Below, piece by piece: positions 7,950-17,633 of a stretch of 64,000 nt of DNA. The stretch's first letter is position 1, and each line of letters begins with the position of its first letter. The stretch is taken from positions 57,991 to 121,990 of the forward strand of contig JAJFFW010000082.1 of assembly GCA_021776435.1 (NCBI GenBank), read 5' to 3'. Position numbers and translations under genes: made by a program. Origin of the DNA: Parvularculaceae bacterium (lineage in GTDB: Bacteria; Pseudomonadota; Alphaproteobacteria; Caulobacterales; Parvularculaceae). Under the pieces are notes generated by a model that made no database searches, had not been told where the DNA came from, and saw only the letters and a program-made list of their open reading frames with translations.

Positions 7950-8735
7950 CTACCCCCCGAAATGCCCGATCGCGGAATGCGCGATACCGCCGTCTACTGC
8001 GATCGTGTCGCCAATGACATAATCGCCGGCGCGGCTCGCGAGGAAAATCGCGACGCCAGCCATATCTTCTTCCTTCCCGATGCGCCCAGCGGGCACGGCT
8101 TTCGCGACCGCATCGCCATGATCGCGCGCCGCGCGGTTCATTTCAGACGCGAAAGCGCCCGGCGCGATGCCTGAGACGTAAATATTGTCCGCAACCAAAC
8201 GCGCCGCCATGCGCCGCGTCAGATGAATGAGCGCAGCCTTGGAAGCCTGATAAGAATAGGTCTCCCACGGATTAATCCGTATACCGTCTATCGAGGCGAT
8301 CATGATGACCTTGCCCGGCTTATCGCGCGTCGCCGCCGCCTTCATCGGCCCGTGCAAGGCCTGGGTCAGGAAGAAGGGCGATTTGACATTGAGATCCATC
8401 ACCTTGTCCCAGCCGGATTCGGGGAATTCGTCGAATTCCGCGCCCCAGGCGGCGCCGGCATTGTTGACCAGAATATCGAGCGCGGTTTCCTGCGCGCCAT
8501 ACGCGGCGGCGAGCGCCTTGCAGCCTTCGACGGTCGAGACGTCCTGGGGCAGCGCCGTGCAGCTCCCCTCTTTGGAAAGCTCGGCGGCGGTTTCTTCACA
8601 CTGCTCGGCCTTGCGTGAAGAAATATAAACCTTCGCCCCATGCGTAACGAACCCCCGCGCAATCATCTTGCCGATGCCGCGCGAGCCGCCGGTGACAATC
8701 GCGGTGCGCCCTTCGAGGGAAAATAAATTTTTCAT
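7950..8735 (-). CDS. Short-chain dehydrogenase/reductase
   Basis: A 261-residue classical SDR. The cofactor motif TGGSRGIG follows the N-terminal strand, then NNAG, a catalytic Ser in MIASIDG, and the YxxxK pair in YSYQASK. The residue after the second strand (SSRKAEQ) would suit NADP(H). The end, VIGDTIAVDGGIAHS, is typical of FabG-like reductases and gluconate 5-dehydrogenase-like proteins. The start at 8735 has AGGAGA upstream; an in-frame extension into metG is not used. The gene starts 13 bases after the metG stop, so the two are probably cotranscribed. The substrate is unknown. Confidence 0.85.
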   Translation of the reverse strand: MKNLFSLEGRTAIVTGGSRGIGKMIARGFVTHGAKVYISSRKAEQCEETAAELSKEGSCTALPQDVSTVEGCKALAAAYGAQETALDILVNNAGAAWGAEFDEFPESGWDKVMDLNVKSPFFLTQALHGPMKAAATRDKPGKVIMIASIDGIRINPWETYSYQASKAALIHLTRRMAARLVADNIYVSGIAPGAFASEMNRAARDHGDAVAKAVPAGRIGKEEDMAGVAIFLASRAGDYVIGDTIAVDGGIAHSAIGHFGG

Positions 8736-8748
8736 GCTGGTCTGTCTC

Positions 8749-10476
8749 CTATTTATCTGCTCGGGGCGCGCCGAATTTCTCACGCCATTCTAACAGTTGA
8801 TCATCTTCAACCTTGGTGAAAAGAACCGGCGCAGGCGTAAACTCATGGCCGGGCTGAAGTGTTTGCAGCGCTTGCTCCGCGTTCTCAGGCCAGCGACTGG
8901 CTGCCTCCGAATCGAGCCCGAAGACCGCAAACATCTTATCGGCCGTGAACGGAATGACCGGGCGCGACAGAGCCGCGTAAAGCACGATGAGATTAAGTGC
9001 GCAACGCACTGAAGCTGCGGCCGCGTCTTTGTCTTGCTTGACCTTCGTCCACGGCGCGGCGACTTGCAGATATTCATTACCGGCGACCCAAATCGCGCGC
9101 AGTTCGACAAATGCCTTGCGGAATTCCATCGCCTCGAGCGCGTCCGTGTACGCCTTGATGCGCTGGCCGAGATCGGCGATCAGCCTATCTTCAACCTCGC
9201 CAAAAGCGCCGCCTTCTGGCACCGCCTCACCAAAGCGCGCGGCGCAGAACCTTGTGATTCGATTGACAAAATTACCGAGCACGTCCGCGAGGTCTTTATT
9301 CACAACCGACGCAAAATGTTCGAGCGTGAACGAGGCATCATCCGATTCCGGAGCGTTCGCCATCAAATGCCACCGCCAAGTATCGGCGGGCAAGAGCTCG
9401 AGCGCCTGATCCATAAAAATGCCGCGGTTCTCGCTGGTCGAAAACTTGCCGCCATACCAGGTCAGCCAGTTGAGCGATTTCAGCGTGTCGACGGTCTTCC
9501 ACGGCTCTTCCGTACCAAGAATGGTGCATGGAAAACTCACCGTGTGAAATGCGACATTATCCTTACCCATAAATTGCACATAACGGACGTCCTCCGCGCC
9601 CTCATCAAGACGCCACCACGATCTCCAGTCACGATTGCCGTCAGGTGACGCTAACGCCCATTCCTCAGTGGCGCCGAGATATTCGATCGGCGCATCAAAC
9701 CACACATAGAAAACTTTGTTTTCGAAACCAGAACGAGGTCGCCCGTCTTTTTCAACTTTGATTCCCCAATAGAGATCGCGTGTGATGGCGCGATCGCGCA
9801 AACCTTCTTTCAGCCATTTATGCGCTATGGATTTTGTAAGCAACGGCCAATCAGGATGATCATCAACCCACTCAGCAATACGGTCCTGCATTTTCGATTG
9901 CAAAAGGTAGAGATGCTTTGTCTCGCGTGTTTCAAGGTTACGTGAACCAGAAATTGTCGAGTACGGATTGATTAGCTCGACCGGATCTAGCAGGCGTCCG
10001 CAATTGTCGCACTGGTCGCCGCGCGCTTTTTCATGGCCGCATTCGGGACAGGTACCCTCGACATAACGATCAGGTAAAAACCGTTGGTCATCGATAGAAT
10101 AGACCTGTTTGTCTGCACGCTCTTGGATAAGACCTTTCTCTTCGAGGACGGCCGCGAAATGTTGAGTCAAACGGTGATTAGGTAAATTCGATGAACGCCC
10201 GAAATGGTCGAAGGAAAGTCCGAAAGCCTCTCCGGCGCGTTTTTGAACCTCATATTGCTCTGTACAATATTCCTCGGCGGTTTGCCCGGCGGCGCGCGCG
10301 GCAAGTTCGGCAGGTGTGCCGTGCTCATCGGTTGCGCAGATATAGAGCACCTCCTGGCCGCGCGCCCGCTGAAAGCGGGCATAAACATCAGCTGGCAGCA
10401 TTGAACCGACAAGATTGCCGAGATGCTTGACGCCGTTGATATAGGGAAGCGCGGACGTGATGAGGATGCGGGGCAT
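8749..10476 (-). CDS. metG: Methionyl-tRNA synthetase
   Basis: A 575-residue class I synthetase that charges tRNA-Met. The HIGH-type motif reads HLGN in [17 protein letters not shown]. The zinc knuckle [18 protein letters not shown] is of the four-cysteine MetG1 form, and the KMSKS loop reads KFSTSENRG, a variant seen in this branch. The anticodon-binding helical domain ends the protein, and there is no C-terminal tRNA-binding EMAP domain, so the length fits the shorter type. AAGGAAAG precedes the ATG. Confidence 0.95.
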   Translation of the reverse strand: MPRILITSALPYINGVKHLGNLVGSMLPADVYARFQRARGQEVLYICATDEHGTPAELAARAAGQTAEEYCTEQYEVQKRAGEAFGLSFDHFGRSSNLPNHRLTQHFAAVLEEKGLIQERADKQVYSIDDQRFLPDRYVEGTCPECGHEKARGDQCDNCGRLLDPVELINPYSTISGSRNLETRETKHLYLLQSKMQDRIAEWVDDHPDWPLLTKSIAHKWLKEGLRDRAITRDLYWGIKVEKDGRPRSGFENKVFYVWFDAPIEYLGATEEWALASPDGNRDWRSWWRLDEGAEDVRYVQFMGKDNVAFHTVSFPCTILGTEEPWKTVDTLKSLNWLTWYGGKFSTSENRGIFMDQALELLPADTWRWHLMANAPESDDASFTLEHFASVVNKDLADVLGNFVNRITRFCAARFGEAVPEGGAFGEVEDRLIADLGQRIKAYTDALEAMEFRKAFVELRAIWVAGNEYLQVAAPWTKVKQDKDAAAASVRCALNLIVLYAALSRPVIPFTADKMFAVFGLDSEAASRWPENAEQALQTLQPGHEFTPAPVLFTKVEDDQLLEWREKFGAPRADK

Positions 10477-10678
10477 TTCTTTCCTTTTGCTTTCGCGCCC
10501 GACCTATAGCGGGTTGCGGGCGGCCCGGACAAGACGTTGAAGATGTCTGTTGAAAATTGGGAAAGAAATACCCGGCGAAACGACCCTAAAACTCAAAAGC
10601 CGTTCCACCGGGTGGTTTGAGAGGCGCGCCTCCTCCAAAGAGGACGAACTGTCACTCCACACGCCTCTCCCAGTCGCC

Positions 10679-11134
10679 TTACGCCGCCTGAATCTGCTGA
10701 ACGAACGCTTCGACTGAACTTATCGCGCTCTGCACAATACCGAGCATCTCTGTAACGTTGACGCCATTGGCGTAAGCCATCGCAAATGCGACAAAACCCC
10801 AAAAACCCAAAACCCGCGCCGGTCCTCGTCCAGCCATCAAAAATAAGACTGCCGCTATGATGAGCTCGGCTGGAGCTGCAAATTTTCCAGCAAAAACTGT
10901 GCCTGTGAGCGCTGTCAAAGCCGCAGGAAGCCCCGTATGCAAGGCGGCGAATCCCTCTGGCGCCAATGTGCCCGTCAGGCGTAATGCACCCGAAAAAGCG
11001 AGGAATCCCGAGCATGCGCCAAGCCCGACATTCCTGCCAAAATTGGTTGTCGTGGATATCGGAGTCCAACTGGGCGTCTCGACCGGCCGACCACCGTAAG
11101 AACGCTCTCTGCTTTTAATAGCCGTCTTCACCAT
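10679..11134 (-). CDS. Hypothetical small membrane protein
   Basis: A 151-residue protein that I do not recognise. After about 30 polar residues it shows hydrophobic stretches near 37-55, 65-83, 86-103 and 107-125, so it is probably a four-helix inner-membrane protein. The last 25 residues (TEMLGIVQSAISSVEAFVQQIQAA) could form an amphipathic helix. GGGAGA lies at a good distance before the ATG. It stands alone between metG and the MFS gene on the same strand. No functional motif is visible. Confidence 0.6.
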   Translation of the reverse strand: MVKTAIKSRERSYGGRPVETPSWTPISTTTNFGRNVGLGACSGFLAFSGALRLTGTLAPEGFAALHTGLPAALTALTGTVFAGKFAAPAELIIAAVLFLMAGRGPARVLGFWGFVAFAMAYANGVNVTEMLGIVQSAISSVEAFVQQIQAA

Positions 11135-11364
11135 GGTTTTTCTCCCGTTGGCGACGGCCCCGCAGCCGGTTGGGCTAATGGGCCCATCGACACGCTTATC
11201 TGACTTACAGATAATGGCGCAAAAAAGGACAAGAACAGGCGACAGGGCGCCGAGCGATCACTTTCGCGCTACAATTCGTCACTGGATTGGGAGCAAATAC
11301 CGCCTAAATCACGTTTACTTGGTGTACGTTGTATTTTGATTTCATGCAGGAACTTGATAATAAA

Positions 11365-12777
11365 TTATTCGCCTGCGGTAGCCTTTGCCCAATCGCGAGC
11401 AACGTGCCGCGACATCCATAAGAACGCCATCACCGACCCCACAACCGCGATCGCCACAGACGTCATGGACACGCGTAAGGCCATAGCTTCCCCCATTGAT
11501 GGAGTCAGCATACTACTGGCGATGCCCACATAGGTCGGCCCAAGCCCTAATCCTATCAAGTTCAGTATAAAGAAAAATATTGCCGTTGAAAGAGCACGAA
11601 TTGAAACCGGCGCCAAGGTTTGAGCGAGCGCGAAACAGGGTCCTAGATAAAATCCAACGGAAAGATGCACGGGTGTCCAGAATATCAACGACATGACGGG
11701 ATCATTCACCCAAACGGCGGCGAAGAAAAAAGGCACATTGATCACTAGCGCAGCAGCGGGCACGAGGCCGTACATCGCCTTATTGGTCGCCGCCAATCGG
11801 TCAACCAAGAGCCCGCCCAGGAACGTTCCCGCCACATAGGCGGTGCCATTGATAACGCCGAGCCAGAAAGTGACTTCCACGCGTGAAAAATCTGGATGAG
11901 AACGAGCAAAAGAATCTACGATCCAAGCGCCATTGGCATAAGACGCAAAGCTCGCGAGGGTCATCGCAATGACGACGCCACGATAAGTCGGAATGGAAAG
12001 CAAATGCTTCGCCGCCCGCCAAAGGACTGCCAGTTCCTGAAATGTTGTATCAGCCCAACGCGCTGGCAAAACCCGAGTCATGGTGCGGATTACTTTTTCC
12101 ATCGCACCCGCGGGCGTTGTCACCCGCAGCATCTTAAAGGCATCCTCTTGCCCCGGCGCCTCTGATGCGCCTCGTTCCGGTTCTCTCACAGTCAGCTTGA
12201 GGAGTACGGCCAAAATTACACCGGGCAATCCCACCGCAATAAATGCTGCACGCCAGCTCACATTATAAGCGAGCCATCCACCACCAAGGTAAGCCAACGT
12301 GATCCCAACCGGAATGCCCAGAGCATAGATGGCCAATGCGCTAGCGCGTTTTTCTTTAGGGAAATAATCCGAAATCAGGGAGTGCGATGGAGGGCTCCCT
12401 CCCGCCTCTCCGATGCCGACGCCGACGCGAGCGAGCGCAAGCTGAACGAAATTTTGTGCAAATCCGGAAATGGCCGTAAATCCCGACCACACGGCAATCG
12501 AAATCGAAATTATGGTGACCCGGTTCGAACGGTCGGCAAGCCGGGCAATCGGAATACCGAGGGTTGTGTAAAGAACAGCAAAGGCAAAACCCTTCAAAAT
12601 TCCAAGCTGCCAATCAGCAAGACCAAGATCGTCTTTGATCGCAGGAGAAATAATACCGATGATCTGTCGGTCGATAAAATTAAATGTGTAAACCCCGGTG
12701 AGCAAAATGAGCACGTAATACCGATAGGCGCCTACGTCGCTTCGCGGGGTCGCAATAGCTTTCTCACCTGTGATCAC
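11365..12777 (-). CDS. MFS transporter, spinster-like family
   Basis: A 470-residue major facilitator with about 12 hydrophobic helices. The first helix YVLILLTGVYTFNFIDRQI and the loop GIPIARLADRSNRV are characteristic of the bacterial spinster-like group, whose substrates are mostly unknown (lipids, sugars or aromatic compounds in different members). The GTG at 12777 is chosen because GGAGG lies six bases upstream; the open frame extends 58 codons further but those residues are not transporter-like. The gene is divergent from a quinone oxidoreductase gene, and both promoters must lie in the 110 bases between them. Confidence 0.85.
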   Translation of the reverse strand: MITGEKAIATPRSDVGAYRYYVLILLTGVYTFNFIDRQIIGIISPAIKDDLGLADWQLGILKGFAFAVLYTTLGIPIARLADRSNRVTIISISIAVWSGFTAISGFAQNFVQLALARVGVGIGEAGGSPPSHSLISDYFPKEKRASALAIYALGIPVGITLAYLGGGWLAYNVSWRAAFIAVGLPGVILAVLLKLTVREPERGASEAPGQEDAFKMLRVTTPAGAMEKVIRTMTRVLPARWADTTFQELAVLWRAAKHLLSIPTYRGVVIAMTLASFASYANGAWIVDSFARSHPDFSRVEVTFWLGVINGTAYVAGTFLGGLLVDRLAATNKAMYGLVPAAALVINVPFFFAAVWVNDPVMSLIFWTPVHLSVGFYLGPCFALAQTLAPVSIRALSTAIFFFILNLIGLGLGPTYVGIASSMLTPSMGEAMALRVSMTSVAIAVVGSVMAFLWMSRHVARDWAKATAGE

Positions 12778-12886
12778 CCGCTGCCTCCAATTTGTGTGTT
12801 CTCGACCATTTATCCGCGACAGGACCATGCGTAAGATGTGCACGCGCTGCAAGGCGAAGCCACAAAAGATTGAGGATACCCAGTCA

Positions 12887-13885
12887 ATGAAAGCAATGCT
12901 GAGTGTAGAACCCGGCGGACCGGAAACGCTGATCTTGCATGAATCTCCCACGCCTGAACCCGGCCCAGGTCAGGTACGCATCGCCGTGAAGGCAGCGGGC
13001 GTCAACTTTCCAGATACATTAATTATTCGCGACCTCTATCAATTTCGGCCACCAAGACCTTTCTCCCCCGGTGGGGAAATATCCGGTCTCATTGATGCTG
13101 TAGGCGAAAACGTCAGAGGGTTTGCACGCGGTGATCGCGTTCTCGCGATCGGCATTTGCGGCGGTTATGCCAGCCATTTCATTACTGACGCCAAAGCCGC
13201 TGTCAAAATCCCAGCCTCCATGCCCTTTGAAGAAGCGGCCGGGTTTCTGATGACCTACGGGACCTCGTATTATGCCCTTAAGGACCGCGCCAAATTAAGA
13301 TCTGGCGAGTCATTATTTATTCTTGGCGCAGCTGGAGGCGTCGGCGCAGCCGCAATCGAACTCGGAAAAGCGATGGGCGCCAGAGTGATCGCTGGAGTCT
13401 CGAGTGACCAAAAAGCCGATTTCTGCAAGACATTGGGTGCTGACGAAATTCTTGTCTACCCGAAGGGCGCCCTTGATCGCAGCGCACAAAAGGCCCTTTC
13501 ATCTGAGATCAAGCGCTTGGCTGGCGGCGAAGGTGCTGACGTCGTCTACGACGCTGTCGGTGGTGATTATGCAGAACCTTCCGTGCGGGCCTTGGCCTGG
13601 GAAGGCCGGTTCCTCGTGGTCGGATTTCCGGCGGGCATTCCAACCCTTCCCCTTAATTTGACATTATTGAAGAGCACACAAATTGTTGGCGTGTTCTGGG
13701 GCGCTTTTACGATGCGCGAACCTGAGAAGCACGCTGAACGCGTCGCTGAGCTTTTTTCATTATATGAAGCGGGTAAAATCCGTCCCCGGGTTACAGCAAG
13801 CTTTCCGCTTGAAGAGGCCGCGAAAGGAATGGCGCTTCTCGAATCCCGCAAAGCCACCGGCAAGGTTGTGCTAACCGTTGACTGA
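12887..13885 (+). CDS. Zinc-independent NADPH:quinone oxidoreductase family protein
   Basis: A 332-residue medium-chain reductase. It has the GroES-like N-terminal fold (GQVRIAVKAAGVNFPDTLIIRDLYQ), the nucleotide motif GAAGGVGAAAIELGKAMGA, and KIRPRVTASFPLEEAAKGMALLESRKATGKVVL at the end. The structural and catalytic zinc cysteines of alcohol dehydrogenases are absent, which places it with QOR/YhdH-like reductases. The ATG at 12887 has GAGGA upstream and begins the usual MKAMLS N-terminus; upstream codons in frame overlap the divergent MFS promoter and are not used. In the cell it would reduce quinones or enoyl substrates with NADPH. Confidence 0.85.
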   Translation: MKAMLSVEPGGPETLILHESPTPEPGPGQVRIAVKAAGVNFPDTLIIRDLYQFRPPRPFSPGGEISGLIDAVGENVRGFARGDRVLAIGICGGYASHFITDAKAAVKIPASMPFEEAAGFLMTYGTSYYALKDRAKLRSGESLFILGAAGGVGAAAIELGKAMGARVIAGVSSDQKADFCKTLGADEILVYPKGALDRSAQKALSSEIKRLAGGEGADVVYDAVGGDYAEPSVRALAWEGRFLVVGFPAGIPTLPLNLTLLKSTQIVGVFWGAFTMREPEKHAERVAELFSLYEAGKIRPRVTASFPLEEAAKGMALLESRKATGKVVLTVD

Positions 13886-13912
13886 GAGATCCGAAGCGCG
13901 GGACTAACGACA

Positions 13913-14257
13913 TCAAGGCAGGCCGGCAAAACTCTCGACAAACTCTATCTTCAGATCTGGGAAGCTCTCGACATACTGAATTTTGAAATCAGGAAAGCTC
14001 TCGACCATATGCCATTCCCCACATTGATCGGGGAAACTCTCGACTATGCGCACTTTGAGGTCGGGAAAGCTATCGACGACTTTAACCCTTAAGTCAGGGA
14101 AGCTTTCCACCACCTGCACGTTCCCATAGAGGGGAACGCCCGAAAGGGTGCAGTCATCACGCACCCTCTCATCCGTGGTCACGACTGCGCTTACGGCAAT
14201 TACTCCGGCCATCGCGATAAACCACGAGACCAGTTGGGTCATAAAATCTATCGACAT
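13913..14257 (-). CDS. Small protein with six SFPD repeats (septknot-like)
   Basis: A 114-residue protein. Residues 5-26 are hydrophobic and look like a signal peptide or anchor. From about residue 45 there are six copies of a unit of the form V-x-V-V-[ED]-S-F-P-D, with SFPD-type cores starting at 52, 63, 74, 87, 98 and 109 (the last reads SFAG). The spacing is 11, 11, 13, 11 and 11, and the third linker carries CGEW. Strictly alternating hydrophobic residues point to short beta strands. From memory, proteins of this pattern are annotated as '7(1) septoil knot' domain proteins; I could not verify that. The ATG at 14257 is preferred over an upstream TTG. It is convergent with the quinone reductase gene. 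Confidence 0.65.
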   Translation of the reverse strand: MSIDFMTQLVSWFIAMAGVIAVSAVVTTDERVRDDCTLSGVPLYGNVQVVESFPDLRVKVVDSFPDLKVRIVESFPDQCGEWHMVESFPDFKIQYVESFPDLKIEFVESFAGLP

Positions 14258-14518
14258 CGTCTCAGTTCTTAACAATGCCAGAGGCCATAACTATGGCGTG
14301 AGTGGCGAAAATTTGACTTTTCCTCAGAAATTGCCTATCTCCCCCCGCGAATGCTGCGGTGCAGCGCGCGCAGTCGGCGGGGCTTCTTTTCGAAACCCGC
14401 CAAGAAATAAGTCGCCGTCGCCCTCAACGCCCGTTTCTGCATTCACGTAGGATGACGCATCGCTCGGCCTTGGCGGAATGGCGGCGCGTTGGAAATTATA
14501 GCACCGCCCCATTTTGCC

Positions 14519-14534
14519 GGACCATTAATGGTCC
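14519..14534. promoter_or_regulatory. Perfect 16-base palindrome before the RNA helicase gene
   Basis: GGACCATTAATGGTCC is a perfect palindrome ending 19 bases before the helicase start codon. It could be a repressor site or, in RNA, a short hairpin over the leader. The surrounding 14258-14553 region holds no gene that I can support. Confidence 0.45.
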
Positions 14535-14553
14535 GCCGTTAAAGAAGAAAAGC

Positions 14554-15891
14554 ATGACGTTTGACGAACTCGGCCTCGAGCCGAAAATTTTACAGGCTGT
14601 AACGGAATCCGGTTACACAACCCCCACACCTATCCAGATAGCCGCCATTCCGGAAGCCTTAAAAGGACGAGATATCCTTGGCATTGCTCAGACCGGCACA
14701 GGAAAAACCGCAGGGTTTACGCTTCCGATGATTCAGCGACTGGCGCGTGGGAGAGCTAAAGCGCGCATGCCGCGTTCGCTCGTGCTGGCGCCGACGCGGG
14801 AGCTTGCTGCACAGGTTTCCGAAAATTTTGAGAAATACGGCAAATACCACAAACTTTCTATGGCGCTGCTGATCGGCGGCGTTTCATTCGGCGATCAGGA
14901 TGCAAAACTGACCCGCGGCGTAGATGTGTTAGTCGCCACACCAGGACGCCTTCTTGATCATTTCGAACGCGGGCGCCTTTTGTTAAGCGGCATAGAAGTG
15001 ATGGTCGTTGATGAAGCTGACCGGATGCTCGATATGGGGTTTATTCCCGATATTGAACGTATATTTAAATTGACCCCGATGAAGCGCCAAACGTTGTTTT
15101 TCTCAGCAACTATGCCTCCAGAAATTCAACGTCTTACAGACACATTCCTGAAAGACCCGGTGCGCATTGAAGTCGCAAAGCAGGCAACCACCGCCGAAAC
15201 AATCACCCAACGTATTGTCCGGATCCCTGGTAAAGACGATAAATTGAAACGTTCCGCACTCAGACAACTTCTGGAGATGGACGGTGTCCGAAACGGCATC
15301 CTTTTTTGCAACAGAAAATCGACAGTAGATGTGGTCACGAAGTCACTTCAAAAGCATGGCTTGAATGCGCGCCCCATCCACGGCGACCTTGCGCAGGCGT
15401 TTCGCACTGAAACCCTTAACAAGTTTCGTTCGGGCGACATCAAATTTCTTGTCGCTTCAGACGTAGCAGCCCGAGGCCTCGATATTCCTGACGTAAGCCA
15501 CGTTTTTAACTACGATGTGCCGTTTCACTCAGAAGACTATGTACACCGCATAGGCCGAACCGGACGGGCGGGGCGTGAGGGCGAAGCCTTCATGCTTGTG
15601 ACCCCACAAGACACAAAAGCCCTGGACGCTATTTTAAAGACCATTGGCAGGAAAGAGATAGAAGAACTTGAATTAAGCGGCTTGGATGAAAAAGTTCAAT
15701 CAACCGCGAAAAAAACACCCCCTCGTCGACACGAAACCACAACCCGACCTCAAGATAATGAAGAACGTCGCCCGCGTGGTAAGAAATCATCGCCAGTGAA
15801 GTCGGCAACGACCCCCAAAGCCCAAAAATCAAAAGATGAGCCTATCGTCGGTTTAGGCGACCATGTTCCAGCTTTTCTCACCCGCACCTGA
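14554..15891 (+). CDS. DEAD-box RNA helicase, RhlE-like
   Basis: A 445-residue ATP-dependent RNA helicase. The core motifs are in order: Q motif (TPTPIQ), AQTGTGKT (Walker A), PTRELA, TPGR, DEAD in VVDEADRMLDMGF, SAT, then RGLDIP and HRIGRTGR in the second RecA domain. A basic, low-complexity tail of about 75 residues follows (KKTPPRRHETTTRP), as in RhlE/DeaD-like proteins acting in ribosome assembly, RNA decay or cold adaptation. The start at 14554 gives the standard N-terminus MTFDELGLEPKIL. The 65 codons open upstream are not helicase-like. Confidence 0.92.
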   Translation: MTFDELGLEPKILQAVTESGYTTPTPIQIAAIPEALKGRDILGIAQTGTGKTAGFTLPMIQRLARGRAKARMPRSLVLAPTRELAAQVSENFEKYGKYHKLSMALLIGGVSFGDQDAKLTRGVDVLVATPGRLLDHFERGRLLLSGIEVMVVDEADRMLDMGFIPDIERIFKLTPMKRQTLFFSATMPPEIQRLTDTFLKDPVRIEVAKQATTAETITQRIVRIPGKDDKLKRSALRQLLEMDGVRNGILFCNRKSTVDVVTKSLQKHGLNARPIHGDLAQAFRTETLNKFRSGDIKFLVASDVAARGLDIPDVSHVFNYDVPFHSEDYVHRIGRTGRAGREGEAFMLVTPQDTKALDAILKTIGRKEIEELELSGLDEKVQSTAKKTPPRRHETTTRPQDNEERRPRGKKSSPVKSATTPKAQKSKDEPIVGLGDHVPAFLTRT

Positions 15892-16069
15892 TTGGCGATT
15901 ATCGACGGGGCTCCATCGCGGCGTTCACTCCCCAAAAAAGACAGTTTTCTCCAAGAAAAACAAATGTCGGCATCATGGTTAGGCATTCGTTTACAGCCAT
16001 CGCGTAGATTACTTTAAGCAGGCCCTCTGTTGACAGAAGACAAGGGCGGTGATGTAGGGGATTTTGAGA

Positions 16070-17143
16070 ATGACTAAAGACGTTGGCACGACATATCGCA
16101 TCGCAGAAGACGCGATTGAAAGCCTTCAGAGGATGGGTCTCGCTGCCAGTCCGCGGAATTTTGAACTTTGGTATACCTATGCCGATGGCGCAAACTTGAT
16201 CCTATCGCGCGATATTGACCAATTTTTAGCCGATAACGGCCAGCTCGACCAAACAAAGGCGGATGCTCTATATGAACGCCATATAGCCAGCTCCGAGTTG
16301 GCCAATACCTTCCTCGATCTCGTTTCGCGATTCGAGTCGGAAGTCGGCGATTTGTTCGAAACAATCGAACGCACTGGCGCCAACGCAGATGGAAACGGCA
16401 AAAAACTCAGCGCCCTTTCCCTAGAGTTGGACGGGATGACGGGTGATCAATCTGATGTCGGAACACTACTCGAAGGCGTGATCGCCGTCACAAAGTCTAT
16501 GAAAGATCAAAATCAGAAGCTCGAGTCCCGATTGGCGGCATCGACAAATGAAATCTCGCACCTTCGGCACAGCGTTGAAAGCATTCAGCTTGAGGCAATG
16601 ACTGATGCATTAACAGGCATGAACAATCGCAAATCATTTGATAAATCGATGAGCGAGTTGACGAAGGAAGCTAAAACTAATCGATCGCAAATGGCGTTGA
16701 TTTTCGCTGACATCGATCATTTCAAAAAGTTTAATGACCGTTGGGGTCACCAGACAGGAGATCAAGTCCTTCGTTTGGTCGCCGAAGTCATGAAATCCAA
16801 CCTCAAGGGAAAAGATTTGCTTGCCCGTTACGGTGGAGAAGAATTCGCGATTATCCTGCCCGATACGACCATGGATAACGCGCGTATGCTGGCCGAGCGG
16901 ATTAGGACAGCCGTAGAATCTCGACGCCTCAAAAAGCGACGCACTAATGAAACCCTGGGCGCTGTCACCTTATCGCTGGGCATAACCGCTTTTGAAGACG
17001 ACGACACACCTGAGACGCTAATCGAACGCGCCGACGAACGTCTTTACGCAGCGAAGAATGCAGGACGGAATCGAGTCGTATGCGATGGTGATCCTGAGTC
17101 GGCGAATTGGGAAGACGAAGCGACCTTCGCCGCATCAGTTTGA
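16070..17143 (+). CDS. Diguanylate cyclase (GGDEF domain)
   Basis: A 357-residue soluble protein that should make cyclic di-GMP from two GTP. The active-site loop GGEEF is at 255-259 within ARYGGEEFAIILP, preceded by the metal-binding strand IFADIDHFKKFND. The product-inhibition I-site (RxxD) is not intact: the equivalent position reads KGKD. The N-terminal 180 residues are helical with a coiled-coil stretch (SMKDQNQKLESRLAASTNEISHL) and no membrane segment, resembling Caulobacter/Brucella cytoplasmic cyclases. AGGGG lies upstream of the ATG at 16070. Confidence 0.9.
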   Translation: MTKDVGTTYRIAEDAIESLQRMGLAASPRNFELWYTYADGANLILSRDIDQFLADNGQLDQTKADALYERHIASSELANTFLDLVSRFESEVGDLFETIERTGANADGNGKKLSALSLELDGMTGDQSDVGTLLEGVIAVTKSMKDQNQKLESRLAASTNEISHLRHSVESIQLEAMTDALTGMNNRKSFDKSMSELTKEAKTNRSQMALIFADIDHFKKFNDRWGHQTGDQVLRLVAEVMKSNLKGKDLLARYGGEEFAIILPDTTMDNARMLAERIRTAVESRRLKKRRTNETLGAVTLSLGITAFEDDDTPETLIERADERLYAAKNAGRNRVVCDGDPESANWEDEATFAASV

Positions 17144-17149
17144 AGCAGA

Positions 17150-17560
17150 TTATTTTTTGACGCCAGACCGAGTTTTCTTGTTCGCCTTAGGTTTCTTTTT
17201 TTTCGATGCCTTTTCTTTGGATATATTCTTTGCTCGATATGCGGCGCTAAGCGCCAGGTCCGCCCAATATTTTAAAATATCAGCATCATCATAAATATCT
17301 TCTGGCGCCTCGTAATACGACATGGCGCCAGTTCGGCCGTTCTTCATTTCGATGGTAAATGGATCAAGACCGTGGGATTCAAATTCTGCGCGTGTGACAT
17401 CATCAACCTTCAGCCACAGATCATCATTACCAATAATCGCGAAAAATATTCCATCGCAATAAACTCCCGCTCCGCCAAACATCTTGCGCACAGATATATC
17501 GCCGAAAGGAGAAAACAGGTCTTTGATAAACTCGATATAAGAAGCGGAAGCGGCCATCAA
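17150..17560 (-). CDS. TfoX/Sxy N-terminal domain protein
   Basis: A 136-residue protein with the TfoX_N fold: FIKDLFSPFGDISVRKMFGGAGVYCDGIFFAII, then LWLKVDD and a MSYYEAPED motif. In enterobacteria Sxy/TfoX induces competence genes with CRP; most alphaproteobacterial members have only this domain and no known role. The last 25 residues are almost all Lys, Ser and Ala (KEKASKKKKPKANKKTRSG), probably a nucleic-acid-binding tail. It is convergent with the diguanylate cyclase gene, six bases apart. Confidence 0.82.
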   Translation of the reverse strand: MMAASASYIEFIKDLFSPFGDISVRKMFGGAGVYCDGIFFAIIGNDDLWLKVDDVTRAEFESHGLDPFTIEMKNGRTGAMSYYEAPEDIYDDADILKYWADLALSAAYRAKNISKEKASKKKKPKANKKTRSGVKK

Positions 17561-17633
17561 TCAAAATCCACTATCTATGGTGAGGCCTGCAACGCCGAAT
17601 TTTCCCACCTCAAATGATGATTTTGAAAAACAC

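Noticed and set aside
10593..11069. Open frame of 158 codons overlapping the small membrane protein gene
   Set aside because: It is in another frame of the same strand with a composition rich in Cys, Arg and Trp; the 10679-11134 frame has the ribosome site and clean membrane helices.
14359..14553. N-terminal extension of the RNA helicase frame
   Set aside because: The 65 codons are Arg-rich and unlike any helicase N-terminus, and they cover the palindrome; the conserved start is at 14554.
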